Part shown: positions 35,449 to 46,154 of the stretch, piece by piece | How positions within the stretch are numbered: position 1 is the stretch's first letter | Layout: the number at the start of each line of letters is the position of its first letter | From: Glandiceps talaboti | Taxonomy: Eukaryota; Hemichordata; Enteropneusta; Spengelidae | Reading direction: 5' to 3' | Assembly (NCBI RefSeq): GCF_964340395.1 | Contig: NC_135553.1 | Location: forward strand, 21,744,949 to 21,808,948 | Length of the DNA stretch: 64,000 bases | Translations under genes and position numbers: made by a program | Notes under the pieces: generated by a model | What the model was told of the DNA's origin: nothing | The model's input: only the letters and a program-made list of their open reading frames with translations | Database searches by the model: none

Positions 35449-36455
35449 ATGTCAATTCCTTGGTGTTTTACCAATATTTCGCCCATTGTCCTCTACTCTA
35501 GGTCTTCACAAATCAGGATTATCAAACAAGCTTACCTCTTAATATTTGTCTGCACTTGTACAGTCGGATGGATCCTCTACTGCGACAGATTTAGAATCGG
35601 AGTACAGAAGATAACTTTCCCTGCCTACCTTTCCACGCAGAAATCCCAAACACCAACGGACAGCAGAAGTATTTTGTCATCTTTTACTCAAATAAACAGC
35701 GATGGGATGAAGTCTTTAACACCAAATATGAAAAGTAAGGCAGTTGATAACAATTTGACAAACGACAGTGCATCTCATAAGACAGTGGAGAAAGATGTGA
35801 TAAAGGACAGTGTAGCGAATCCTAACACAGGGAGATACCTGTTGCCAATTGAATATTACAATAGCGGTCCAAACTATTTGTACAACAATTTCAAGATTGC
35901 AGCAATAATGGCAATGTACCACAATAGATCCATTGTGGAAATATCATTCCCAAGACATGGCAGTCAAGGTAGTGGATTGGAAATGGACTTGAGAATGTTC
36001 AATGTCACTTTTAATGTACAGCAATTACATACAGTGCTTGATACCACATCACTGGAGGACTTTAAAAGAGAATGTAACAACACAGTGAACGCTGTTATGA
36101 TGCCAATGTCCAGTATAAACTCGACATATAGGTTAGAAAATTATGAAAAGCACAGACTTATATATTCGAAGCTGTATGGAATTGAACTTCCGATATTAAG
36201 TAAAGATCACACAAGAAGACTACTTTACGATTCTGGCGTTGGTCCACTCACTGAGCAAATGAAATGTTTAGGAATGTTCTACATGTTGGGGTATCGGCTT
36301 AATGCAATACCCGACGTAAATAATATCTCAGTGAAGATAAATAAACACCTACAGCGATCTACGGCAGTTCGAGAGGTAGCGAAAGCTGCCATGGCACAGA
36401 TGTGTGATGGTAAACCTTATCTTGCGATACATTGGAGGAATAAGACCGGTGAAAT
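35449..36455 (+). CDS. Gene B exon 1: O-fucosyltransferase-like type II membrane protein
   Basis: The frame is open from 35395, but the ATG at 35449 is the one shared with gene A (context AATCAGATGTC) and is preferred. Spliced product about 475 aa over four exons. Signal anchor AYLLIFVCTCTVGWILY, Ser/Thr-rich stem with a single 14-residue unit, then GRYLLPIEYYNSGPNYLYNNF, four or more N-glycosylation sequons, and the HxR motif IHWRNKTGE at the end. The exon ends in AT before GTAAGA, phase 2. The reading frame is intact, as are exons 2-4, so this copy looks functional. A polypyrimidine-AG at 35500-35501 matches the acceptor-like sites of A and C. Confidence 0.82.
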
Positions 36456-36509
36456 GTAAGATTAAGGATTAAGTTTGATTAATTGTAACGATGAGTATGG
36501 GCACAGGTT

Positions 36510-36803
36510 AAAGGACAAATAATCAATTTTATACTCGCGTAGTGTAAACATCTACTGATCCGACTAATGGTAGTACACCATTAGTGGGATCAGTAGATGT
36601 TTACACTCGCGGCATAATGCGTAAATTAGGGCAAATAGTGAGTTTGTTCTAGCAAGCTACTAATTAATGCAAAACTGATAAACTCAGATAAGACATTGAT
36701 ATCAGGTAGGAAATAAAAGAAAAAAACAGTGAGAGGAAACAGTATTTAAAACGTTATTTGAAATATACAGACAATAGTATTAGAAATTGATTATTTGTCC
36801 TTT
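36510..36803. mobile_element. MITE with 20-bp terminal inverted repeats and internal 30-bp palindrome
   Basis: 294 bp in intron 1 of gene B, absent from A and C. The ends 36510-36529 (AAAGGACAAATAATCAATTT) and 36784-36803 are exact reverse complements. Inside, 36542-36571 and 36577-36606 form a second inverted repeat of about 30 bp with one mismatch and a 5-base loop. No coding frame. A target duplication was not obvious, so the superfamily is open. Confidence 0.75.
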
Positions 36804-36833
36804 GTCCTGTGGTATGGGCTTAGGTATATGATA

Positions 36834-36890
36834 AACATACATACATACATACATACATACATACATACATACATACATACATACATACAT
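36834..36890. repeat. (CATA)n microsatellite in gene B intron 1
   Basis: About 14 CATA units, at the intron position where gene A has (GA)n and gene C has (AGAC)n. Confidence 0.95.
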
Positions 36891-37044
36891 TCATACAATT
36901 AATACGGACTGACTTACAAGTTCATATGCATTTCTTTCTAAATACATACACACATGTATATATATGCGTGTTTGTATGTGTATATTCATGACCCTTAAGA
37001 ATTATGTGCTTATTAATTACAAAGTATATCTTTTTTTTCCAAAG

Positions 37045-37189
37045 ATGCCGACATGGTTGCAGTCAGGACAAATATCATGTGGTGTTACAAATTAATGAAA
37101 ATGCTATAAACGTGGTTGAGGATATCCGTATGTTACTTAATCAATATAATCTGTCGTGCACATATGTTGCTTATCCACCATTTGCAGCG
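37045..37189 (+). CDS. Gene B exon 2 (O-fucosyltransferase-like)
   Basis: Acceptor with T8CCAAAG, donor GCG|GTAAGT; 145 bp. It encodes CRHGCSQDKYHVVLQINENA, VVEDIRMLLNQYNL and CTYVAYPPFAA. Phase matches exon 1 (the split codon becomes ATA). Confidence 0.87.
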
Positions 37190-37245
37190 GTAAGTGATAC
37201 ACATGTAATCCATGTTTACCTTCCGTAAGGAATGATTGTTATGCT

Positions 37246-37247
<2 letters not shown>

Positions 37248-37319
<72 letters not shown>

Positions 37320-37505
37320 CGCCCGCCCGTCCGTCCTGCCGCCCGTCCGTCTGTCTGCATTTTTGTTTGTCTGCATGTTTGTTTGTTTGTTTGTTTGTAC
37401 GTACGTACGTATGTGCTTACATACGTATGTACGTATGTATGTATGTATGTATGTATGTATGTATGTATGTATGTATGTATGGATGTATGGATGGATGTAT
37501 GTATG
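37248..37505. repeat. (CTGT)n, (CCGT)n and (TATG)n compound microsatellite, gene B intron 2
   Basis: Tetranucleotide tract beginning 58 bp after exon 2 and passing from CTGT through CCGT/TTGT to TATG units. The flank just after it (GCATCAGTTCTAATAAAACTT) is the conserved flank of the dispersed element at 21050. Gene C has the same structure at 56330-56608. Long frames over it are artefacts. Confidence 0.93.
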
Positions 37506-39138
37506 ATATCCGAAAAAAACTACTGCATCAGTTCTAATAAAACTTTCACACAACTCACGTATGTCCACGGAACGGATTTGGTATAGGGAAACATCCAATG
37601 AAGACTTGTATAATTCATGATATTTGAAAATTATCTTAAGAAAGAAAATTTCATACACAAACTGACGATACAAGTCAGACATATTCTAGAAAGGTTTTTG
37701 ATGTAACTTTTAGTTTTAATGAATAATTTGCATCATTCATGCCTTTCCATAATAAGGCTGTATCTTTAAGGTATGGGCATTACATTTCATATAATGTAGT
37801 GAATACATCTAAGAAAACAAAGTTCATTTCTCCGATTTAGCTCGGTCATGTAGCTTTCATTTTTAAAGAGTCGTTTACATAATTAAGCTTTTAAACTGCC
37901 CCCGGCAACTGCCTCTGTAGGGCAAATGCCCTCGAATACGGCACTCAGTTTGTTGAAATAGAGAGCAAACTAATCAGAAGAAAAGTGTCCATCGATATGA
38001 ATACAAATTTCATCTTTCTAAGATAAGAAAGCAGTACATCTTTCAAAATCACATCATAAGTTTTCACATATTCCATCTATTCATAAAGATATCATTATAG
38101 TTTATTACTGCAAGTTTTGGGTATTCCCCTGAGACAGTCCAATACATGTTGATTCTGAACATCTTGTATTATGGGCTAAAAAGAATTGTGTAGAATCCTG
38201 CAACACTGTCCTTATGCACGATATGTAACATGCACGTAATGCACACATGAAATGTGCAAATAAATACGTTTAATACAATTTTTGTCATAAATCAAACTGA
38301 TTGTCTGAGAACCTTCGGTCATTACAGGGGGGAGGACCGGGGAATTAGGAAGTGGGGTGTCACATTTTACAATTCGGTTCTCGTGGAGTGTCATAGAAAA
38401 TATAGAATGGGGAGAATCACATTTTGTTTTTCATCTTAACATCTAACTGTATATTATTTTGTGATTTTGACATCCCAATACCGCCACCACATCTCACAGC
38501 TGCAACATCCGAACACTGCCACCAAGGTATCATAATATCAGAGCATATCAGTCAATTCGATGCTTACAACTGTGTAGTGAATGTATTCTTAGTTTTGGTG
38601 TCAGGAGAGGCATAGGTCTCGCAGGAATGAAGTGGGAACGGTGTGCAAAGAAATAGGAGATAATGTGGTAGAGGTGGATATGTTGACATGATAGTGTTGG
38701 TAATACACCAATCTAGTCTTTGGGAGTTCTAACCTTTAGCTCTGTCAATTGGATCTAAATAAGGGAATTTGTTAATGGAGCGTCTTCACACGAATTCACT
38801 CTAGTGATAGTACTGTGAAATCGTCAGTGCCTTTACAACTATCAATGTGTTGGCGGGTGTGAGATAGATAGAGTCCTAACCATTGATTCTGAGACTCATG
38901 TCCCTCTTAACGCCTGGCAGCATGTTAACCAATGTTTTGTATAAATACTTGGAAAAGTTATTTTTCAGATAATGGAAATTGAGGGGCAATATTTTCCAAC
39001 TTATTCATGAAACAGAATAAGTGAAAGGAATATCTTTACGCAACAGACCGTACCGGCCTTGATTTCCGCGTCCCCCTCCCTCCATAAAGGTACCCTTATA
39101 TTATTGATATGTTAAAATCTTATGCGATTTATCCACAG
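37506..39138. other. Rest of gene B intron 2
   Basis: No gene seen. The stretch 38450-38630 (with GCAACATCC-AACACTGCCACCA and ATATCAGTCAATTCGATGCTTACAACT) is strongly conserved with 18150-18310 in gene A intron 2 and partly with 21430-21545 and 62310-62370. It is not needed for the protein, because joining exon 2 to exon 3 directly gives the family-like sequence. Confidence 0.45.
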
Positions 39139-39280
39139 CTTTTTATGGAAACCTTAAAGAGAAATAAGCTACCCAATGTGTTTGATAAGAAGTATTTCAT
39201 GAATAGCACTGATCATGAACTTGACATATTTAAACGTGATGACTACATGTTGTCACTGTTAGAACAAGAGATATGCAAAG
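39139..39280 (+). CDS. Gene B exon 3 (O-fucosyltransferase-like)
   Basis: Acceptor GATTTATCCACAG, donor AAAG|GTAGGC (weaker than the GTAAGT of A and C); 142 bp. It encodes LFMETLKRNKLPNVFDKKYF and ends SLLEQEICK. Phase 0 in, phase 1 out. Confidence 0.83.
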
Positions 39281-39453
39281 GTAGGCATTAACTATGTGAC
39301 ATAATTTACTGAGACGCAGAATATTGTAACATTATATAAGCTTATGATGAATTGAATTAATGAATTTTATTTTAAAAAATAAGGACTAGGGGTACAGACA
39401 TTTTATGAGCGTTGGAGAAGAGTAATCTGAGTCAATTTTGAATCTTTGAGTTT

Positions 39454-39457
<4 letters not shown>

Positions 39458-39507
<50 letters not shown>
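39458..39507. repeat. (TCA)n microsatellite
   Basis: About 16 TCA units in intron 3 of gene B. The equivalent place in gene C (63043-63103) holds (CGT)n followed by (CAC)n. Confidence 0.95.
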
Positions 39508-39508
<1 letters not shown>

Positions 39509-39559
39509 CGGGTGGATTTGAAATAGATTTTGAGCATTCAATTCAATTTCAAAATCTTG

Positions 39560-40170
39560 TATTTGAGAATCAGATGCTAATATTTCACAGGGTTAGATTG
39601 TAAATGCTGTCAATAAGTTATAATGGTGAATGAGCCGTCAAGAGCCGGGTGGTACTTTCAATGAATTCTTTATTGAGTGTATGGATTTCTGACACACATA
39701 CATACATACATACATACATACATACATACATACATACATACATACATACATACATACATACATACATACATACATACATACATACATGTCGACCTACCTA
39801 CCTGCCTGCCTGCCTATCTACATACATACATACATACATACATACATACATACATACATACATACATACACATACATACATGCATACATACATACATACA
39901 TACATACATACATACATACGTACGTACATACATAAATACATACACACATACCTACATACATACATACATACATACATACATACATACATACATACATACA
40001 TACATACATACATACAAACAACAATGCAGACAATTTTAGGTAGGATTTTCATATTGTCCTGGAAAAAGGTTTCTTTCCAGAGAGTTCGGTCATCAGCGAT
40101 AACTGATTATTTCTCGACTAAAACGGTGTTGATGCAAGGGGAAGTGTTGTTTGCAAATCACGAGTGTGTC
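39560..40170 (+). repeat. LINE-D remnant split by an expanded (CATA)n tract
   Basis: 39570-39692 matches the LINE-D segment at 19760-19880 of gene A, and 40100-40150 (GGTGTTGATGCAAGGGGAAGTG) matches 20361-20382. Between them, 39696-40016 is almost wholly CATA repeats, so the tract replaced about 480 bp of the LINE. Frames such as YIHTYIHT are artefacts. Confidence 0.7.
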
Positions 40171-41318
40171 ATACTTACATAAGTGACCATAGCAAACGTG
40201 ACTACACCCTTAGCAACGTTCAAATGGTAGAGTTTAGCGCAAATATAACACCAGTGATATGGGTAATAATAGAATAAACACTTTAAAAATGTGTAAATCT
40301 GCTTAGCAATAAGACCACGCCTATCACAACAGGTAACAAATAAACAATGATGCATACAATGCCAATACAACAGCCGTGCTTGGCGAGCAAATGAATATTT
40401 TTTTTAACTTTTTTTTTCAACTTTTTCAACTTTTTCTTTGACCAAGGTCCGATATTATTATTATTATTTATTATTTTGGTAAAAACTTGTTTAGTTTTGT
40501 CTTACAAATTTGAACTTTTTGCTTTGATATTTCTATTTTGAACCCAAAAAATAATGTTTTGTCCTATAAAGAAAAAAAATATCCTTGTACTAAATATTAT
40601 GCTCTCAAAAAATGAATTATTTCTTCCACAAATGTATTGTTCCTATGTCACCTGAGTGCCTCCGTACAAGAGGACTACACATCAGTGGTAAAAAAACATA
40701 AAAGTTACAGTTCGCTTGTCGAACAGGTATACCGGTATTTCACTTTACTCTACCTACAGGATTGTTTAAGAATTCTTTCAACTCAATTGCCGTGTATACA
40801 AACTTGCAGTTCTTAATTATGATATCACAATTTCTTGTACACACCTATGATTTAACTTTGGGAAAATGTGGTCCCAAATAAAAAGATGCTGGTAGAAACT
40901 CGGTTCTAAAATAATCGTACTTTGGACAAATTAACAGAAAATGGTATTCATATTCAACGTCTGTTGATTTACAAATTTTGCACCCTCTAGGTTGTGAGGT
41001 AATTCTTTGGCGACACCCTCTTCAATTGCAAGAGGTAGCGTTGAGCAACGAAAACCTGTAAAAGGTTAAACGAATTTAGAATTAAACGCTTAAAAACAGA
41101 TATTATTCTGGTTCTATATTTTCCCTGTCTCTGAACAATGGTTAATTTTCCATCTTATAATATTTTTCGAAGTAATGTTTTGGCTTCACATAATGCGCTA
41201 TTCATCATCTAAAATCAATCCAAGTTATATGATGCATTGATAAAATATAGTTAAAGTCTTTCAATGTAGTAGTTAATCATGTCAATTTATATCCCATTAT
41301 CAAAATATTACTCAACAG
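40171..41318. other. 3' part of gene B intron 3
   Basis: No gene seen. 40685-41260 is closely similar to 63670-64000 at the right end of the window, which is what locates the missing exon 4 of gene C. Confidence 0.5.
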
Positions 41319-41452
41319 AGTCTGACGTTTTCCTTGGGTGGAAGCAATCATCTTGGACGTCGTTTCTTTCGATGGGACGAACGGCTGCACACACTGGATC
41401 ACTCACCCTTAAATTGCAGGATTTACCTAGTTGGAAACGTGTGAAGAAGTGA
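41319..41452 (+). CDS. Gene B exon 4, C-terminus of the O-fucosyltransferase-like protein
   Basis: Acceptor ATTACTCAACAG; the frame with the G of exon 3 reads ESDVFLGWKQSSWTSFLSMGR and ends at TGA (41450-41452), two codons later than in gene A. FLGWKQSSWTSF is the third O-FucT motif. The complete gene B frame of four exons is open. Confidence 0.85.
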
Positions 41453-43010
41453 ACCTTGTATCGTGCCATACAACACATTGCCAGTGTATAAAGTGTATAC
41501 AGGAACAGTCCAGGCCCTGTTAACACTACACCCTTCTTACAAGAATCTGTGAAGGCGCAAAAATATTCTATTTAAGACAACCAACTATACTGACAGTGTC
41601 ATGATATGTCGATATATCTTCATATGTCTTGCTATTTATCAACAATTATTAATACTCTTCAGATGTTAATTATTACCCATGTTTATTTAGGAACAAGATC
41701 AAAAGTTTAATGTAGAATACAAAGCCCAATTCTAATCTTTTACTTTTGGGGTGCAGGTGGGCGTTTGAACCATTTTACTTCAATTCCCAAAAAAATTATT
41801 TTTACTTTTAATGGTTATGTTTTGTACCCCTAAATATAAGTATTTGTCAATCATCAACTTGAGAAATGGAATAATTATCTTAAATGCAAGGCACTAAAAT
41901 ACATTAAAGTGTCGATAAAAGAGATTTTTCTCACGACACATATATACTGGGTTTGTATTCATAGCAATACACTGCTACACAGATTTGAAAATGATGTGCT
42001 GTATGAAACAGTTAGAGTAAAATTATACCCTCTTGAACAGATATCATGGTGCTTTCTTGAACAAGGACCAATCACTGAAATGCGTACTGGTGTTATAGAT
42101 AATGGATGTTAAATACTTTTGGAAGGTTTAAAAATGAATGCGTAGCCGTAGGTCATGTATAAGTATGTTATTTGCAAAATACTGTTCCAAATATTGCTAC
42201 TTAAGGTCAGTTTCCACCGTTATTCTTGGCAAAATGACCTCTCGGCTAGACATGGAACGGTATTTGGCAAATAACTTTATACGTATGCGTCCCATTCAAG
42301 TTTTATATATAATATTTGGTACATGCATTGATGATAACAAAGAGCAAATGTCCAATATCGATTGATGATGTAGGTTTTAATTTCATTGAGGGTATTATGC
42401 AGCATCTTTATAAGTTAATGGTAACAAAGGATATGAGAACAACAACCACTATTTAAGTTTACATTAAAAATTAGTTATTTCTTGATATGTTGATGTTTGT
42501 TTATACTTAGCTATATTATTCCCATATAAATTATGCATAATGGTTACTCAAAATCTCTTTTCCTTTATGGTATATTAATCGTCTAATTTGATGTTAATTA
42601 AAGGTAGGTGAGGTATTTTGGATCGTAATGCTGTTATTGTGAAATAAAAAGAACTATAGAATTAAACATGTGAATGTCTTACCTAATCTCTCAGCAGAAC
42701 CCTTGGGGTAAACCAATATGATGTATGGAGGGGACTGGACGAATTGGGCCAAGTAAAGTAGGAGCGAGTTCTTACACACACATTACAGAATGACAGGTAC
42801 AGAATTAGATGGTAGAACACGGTATGGGGGGGGGGCGGCACATGTTGGCTGCATTATAACAGTTGACAAGTTGGGGACAGTGCTATAGAAATGATTAACT
42901 TGCTGAAATCAGTTGCATAGAAGATATTTTAAAAAGTAAACAAAAAAGAAATATTTGGAAAAAAAGTACAGGTAAATATTAAAAAACCTCACAGACACTT
43001 TCTTTTCTGC
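41453..43010. other. Non-coding 3' flank of gene B
   Basis: No gene seen. Patches match the 3' flank of gene A up to about 42740 (A: 23860); beyond this the two units diverge. Poly-G near 42828. Confidence 0.5.
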
Positions 43011-43011
43011 C

Positions 43012-43215
43012 AGACAGTTGGTTAAATTCTTTTAAAGACCTTTACGAGACTGACACTAAACCTGATCGGTTCCCTTTAGCAGATGAGTTCCAAATTTTGC
43101 TCGAGGCTAAAATTGACGACATTTTGCACCTCATGGGTGAAGACTTGCCATATAATATTTTGAACAGTCCTATATCTAACGAAGAAATATTAGCTACCAT
43201 TGCAAATCTTAACCA
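43012..43215 (+). mobile_element. LINE-A internal fragment (pre-RT linker)
   Basis: The + strand reads SWLNSFKDLYETDTKPDRF, then FQILLEAKIDDILHLMGED and NILNSPISNEEILATIANLN, the stretch that precedes the GPDG box in LINE ORF2 proteins. It stops where repeat R1 text (CCAGATTTAAACTGAATGCC) begins. The next LINE-A piece (KTAGSDSV, near 46165) follows 2.9 kb downstream, so the LINE was split by nested insertions. Confidence 0.65.
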
Positions 43216-43852
43216 GATTTAAACTGAATGCCTCCCATAAGAGTACAAGCATAGCTTTTTGTTTCTACACACATAGGTGGGATGCAAAATTCTGGACCAT
43301 AGCTATTATACATGATATACCCCCTAATTGGAAAATTAATGATATGAAACTATATAAAATTTGAAATGTAGTCTAATTACCAAAAATCATCAATTATACG
43401 AATAACGTATCACTATCAAAACGTATAACAAAACATTCACTTTGTTATCATCAATAAATACACCAAATTATATAAAATATGAAGTTGCATTTGTCAAATA
43501 AATCATAACTACGGCAAATCATTAATTTATGCATCTTACTCCATGACTTAATAGTGAAAGCCATGTAGACAAACTTCATAGGACAGGTGCGCATTATTAT
43601 GGTTGCTATATGTAGCAAATTACATAAATTGCATAGTCAATATACAGCCTAATTGCCAATAATCATTAATTTAAACAAACAATTCTTTAAAACCAAGAGC
43701 TAGGGCTTTAGAGGATATGTGGGCTTTGTTGTTGTTGTTGTTTTGTGTGCCAAATTATATTGAAATTTAAGTGTGCATCATTAAGATATAGCTTAGATTT
43801 AGCAAAAAATTCTGCTACAAGACACGACATTGTATACCCATTAGTTACTACA

Positions 43853-44985
43853 TCAACCAGATTTAAACTGAATGCCTTCCGTAAGGGTATACTCTTGCAA
43901 TTTCATGATTTATGCAAGAAATTTAGCTCTATATCTGTGATTCGTCAAGTCCTAATGAAAGTTAGTTGTCAAAAATGTTGTTGAAATGCCCGCCTCGCCT
44001 CCAATTCTCAGCAAATGAAAGCTTGCCATCCTCGACTTCACTCAGCTTTCATGATCCCCTACATACCTGGGATATGACATGTACGTGTTGAACTTCCTTC
44101 TGTCCCACCACAAGTTTACACAATCCTTTAATCACTACGGGAAAATTGTCAAGATTTTGTTGAGTGGCGCGCCCTCACTGTACACTAATTGTATAGAGGT
44201 CAACGATTATTGATACATTGTCGCGAAATTTTCTTCGTAGGCTAGGCGAGACTTGGTCTATTTTCCATATTTTGACCACACACATTTTGGTATAAATTAT
44301 AGATTATTACACTTGATAAATATGTGAGAGTGTATTTATATCCTGAGATGCAGAGCTAGATAAATGATTATGTACAAGCCTTGCAACAAACAACAGTAGT
44401 TCGAGAGAAATCAGAAAAGAACACAGTAAAAAGGAGACGGTTCGAGGTCAATATAATACCTGCTAAACTTCTAATCGAAAATCTAAAAAGATACGATTTC
44501 TTTTTATTCATCTGCGCATTAGTGTGTGAAATTTGAAAATGATAAGTCCATATTTGACGAAATTGAAACGACGATAAATATTTCACCTGTTTGCTCATTG
44601 TAAACCTATTTTAAAGCTAAGAAAAAAAATGTTTTCTGGTGAGTTTGAATCACTTAAAAACCCCCGCCTCGGTCTTTTTTTTCTCATGTTTGTCCAGCCA
44701 ATGCAGAGTGCAGATCCAAGGGAAACACAAAATAAGGTTGGCGCGAAACCCCTGAAAGCAGAGTCTTTCTCAGTGTAGAGCATGAGTATAAAGTTGGTGT
44801 CAGATTCAGATTCAGGTAGCGTCATATTGAGCGTCAGATAGCCTCAGATCCGAATACACCCGACGGCAGTGAAGCAGAATCCTTCCCTTTAGTCTCAACG
44901 ATATTATTTCAGGTTTGAGTCCGTCGGGTGTCTTCGGATCTGAGGCCATCTGATTCTCAATATAACGTTCATAAGATAACGCTAC
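43853..44985 (-). repeat. Dispersed repeat R1, inverted copy
   Basis: Reverse complement of about 1-1112 with moderate divergence. A 45 bp piece of the same end also stands at 43206-43250. The two full copies form a long inverted pair about 43 kb apart on the outer edges of units A and B. Confidence 0.65.
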
Positions 44986-45022
44986 CTGAATCTGAATCTG
45001 ACGCCAACTTTATACTCGTTCG
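44765..45022. repeat. Large imperfect palindrome at the end of repeat R1
   Basis: The left arm (GAGTATAAAGTTGG, CAGATTCAGATTCAGGTAGCG, CCTCAGATCCGAATACACCCGACGG) recurs inverted on the right (CCGTCGGGTGTCTTCGGATC, CGCTACCTGAATCTGAATCTG, CCAACTTTATACTC). Arms are about 100 bp, the spacer about 45 bp. An equivalent but cut-off structure is at 1-180. Confidence 0.7.
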
Positions 45023-45724
45023 ATCGATTAATTACTCAAATTGGTCATTAATATTCATCAGATTATTACCAAAACCTAATCAGTTCTTGCCATTACCATA
45101 CAGAACATGTCTATGAAATTTTGTTTGAATTGATGCAGCTGTTTTTTCGGAAATGGTGATACAGACAGACAGACAGACACACACACAGAGATACACAGAC
45201 TTCATAGCTATTATATAAACTTCTTACGGAAGTTAATAAAATGCAGTTTTGGACGTTAACCCCAGTCGACATATTGTACATATCCACTTCTACAAAAGTT
45301 AAGTTTGGCGTATTTTCAACTCGCTGTAAGTTTCATTAAAGTACACATTTTAGATACTATAAAATAGTAAACCTCAATTGATATCTCTTCTTTTGTGCTG
45401 GTAAATAAAATTATGAATTATTTGTCTGAATATTGATTTTAGGGCCATTTGATGAAGCCCGTAATTTTGGCCCTGTTTTTCGCTCATAGTTTCCTTAATA
45501 CCGACCAGAAAGTATAACAATTTCACAAAAGATGAATTCTTATGTGCTTCAAATGACCATAAAAGAAACTTTGGCAAGGTCTTTGTGTAAGGTCCATTCA
45601 AGAATTTTCCGTAGAACATTGGAAAAAAGATGATTTGACCCGGAAGTTTAAGCTGACCTGGTTTGACCGATGACCTTTCCGTGATCTTACCCTTACACCA
45701 AACTATCTATTTTCAAGAAATATG

Positions 45725-45996
45725 CCAGTAACTAATTAAAACTGATAGCCACATCAAAAGTATTTTCAGGACATATGCACTTTGGTATTACAAATGTATG
45801 TGTAAAATTGTATAGAATTTGAAGCTTGCTCTCAAGATATAGTCGATTTTCTGAAAATCGTTAATTAGCCTATATAATCATTATTATTCTTAGGATGCTT
45901 ACCAAAACCTAATCAGTTTTTGTTGTTACCGTAAGGAATATGTTTACCAAGTGTCATTAGAATTGATGCATGATGTTTTTTAGATATCGTATCTAC

Positions 45997-46093
<97 letters not shown>

Positions 46094-46140
46094 AACAGAC
46101 AGACAAACAAACAAACAAACAGATAGATAGACAGAAGCAT
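45725..46140 (-). repeat. Microsatellite-cored dispersed element with (CAGA)n
   Basis: The conserved flank (AAAAGTATTTTCAGGAC, GAAGCTTGCTCTC, AATTGATGCATGATGTTTTTTAGATAT-like) leads into about 24 CAGA units (45997-46092) and a degenerate CAAA/TAGA tail. It sits exactly at the break in LINE-A, next to KTAGSDSV. Same family as 21050 and 26140. Confidence 0.6.
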
Positions 46141-46154
46141 AACAATATACCCCT

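Noticed and set aside
37232-37682. Open frames of [16 protein letters not shown] or RQTDRQTD type up to 147 codons
   Set aside because: Translations of CTGT and TATG microsatellites; the same occurs at 39649-40182, 45913-46211, 55754-56073 and 56238-56662.
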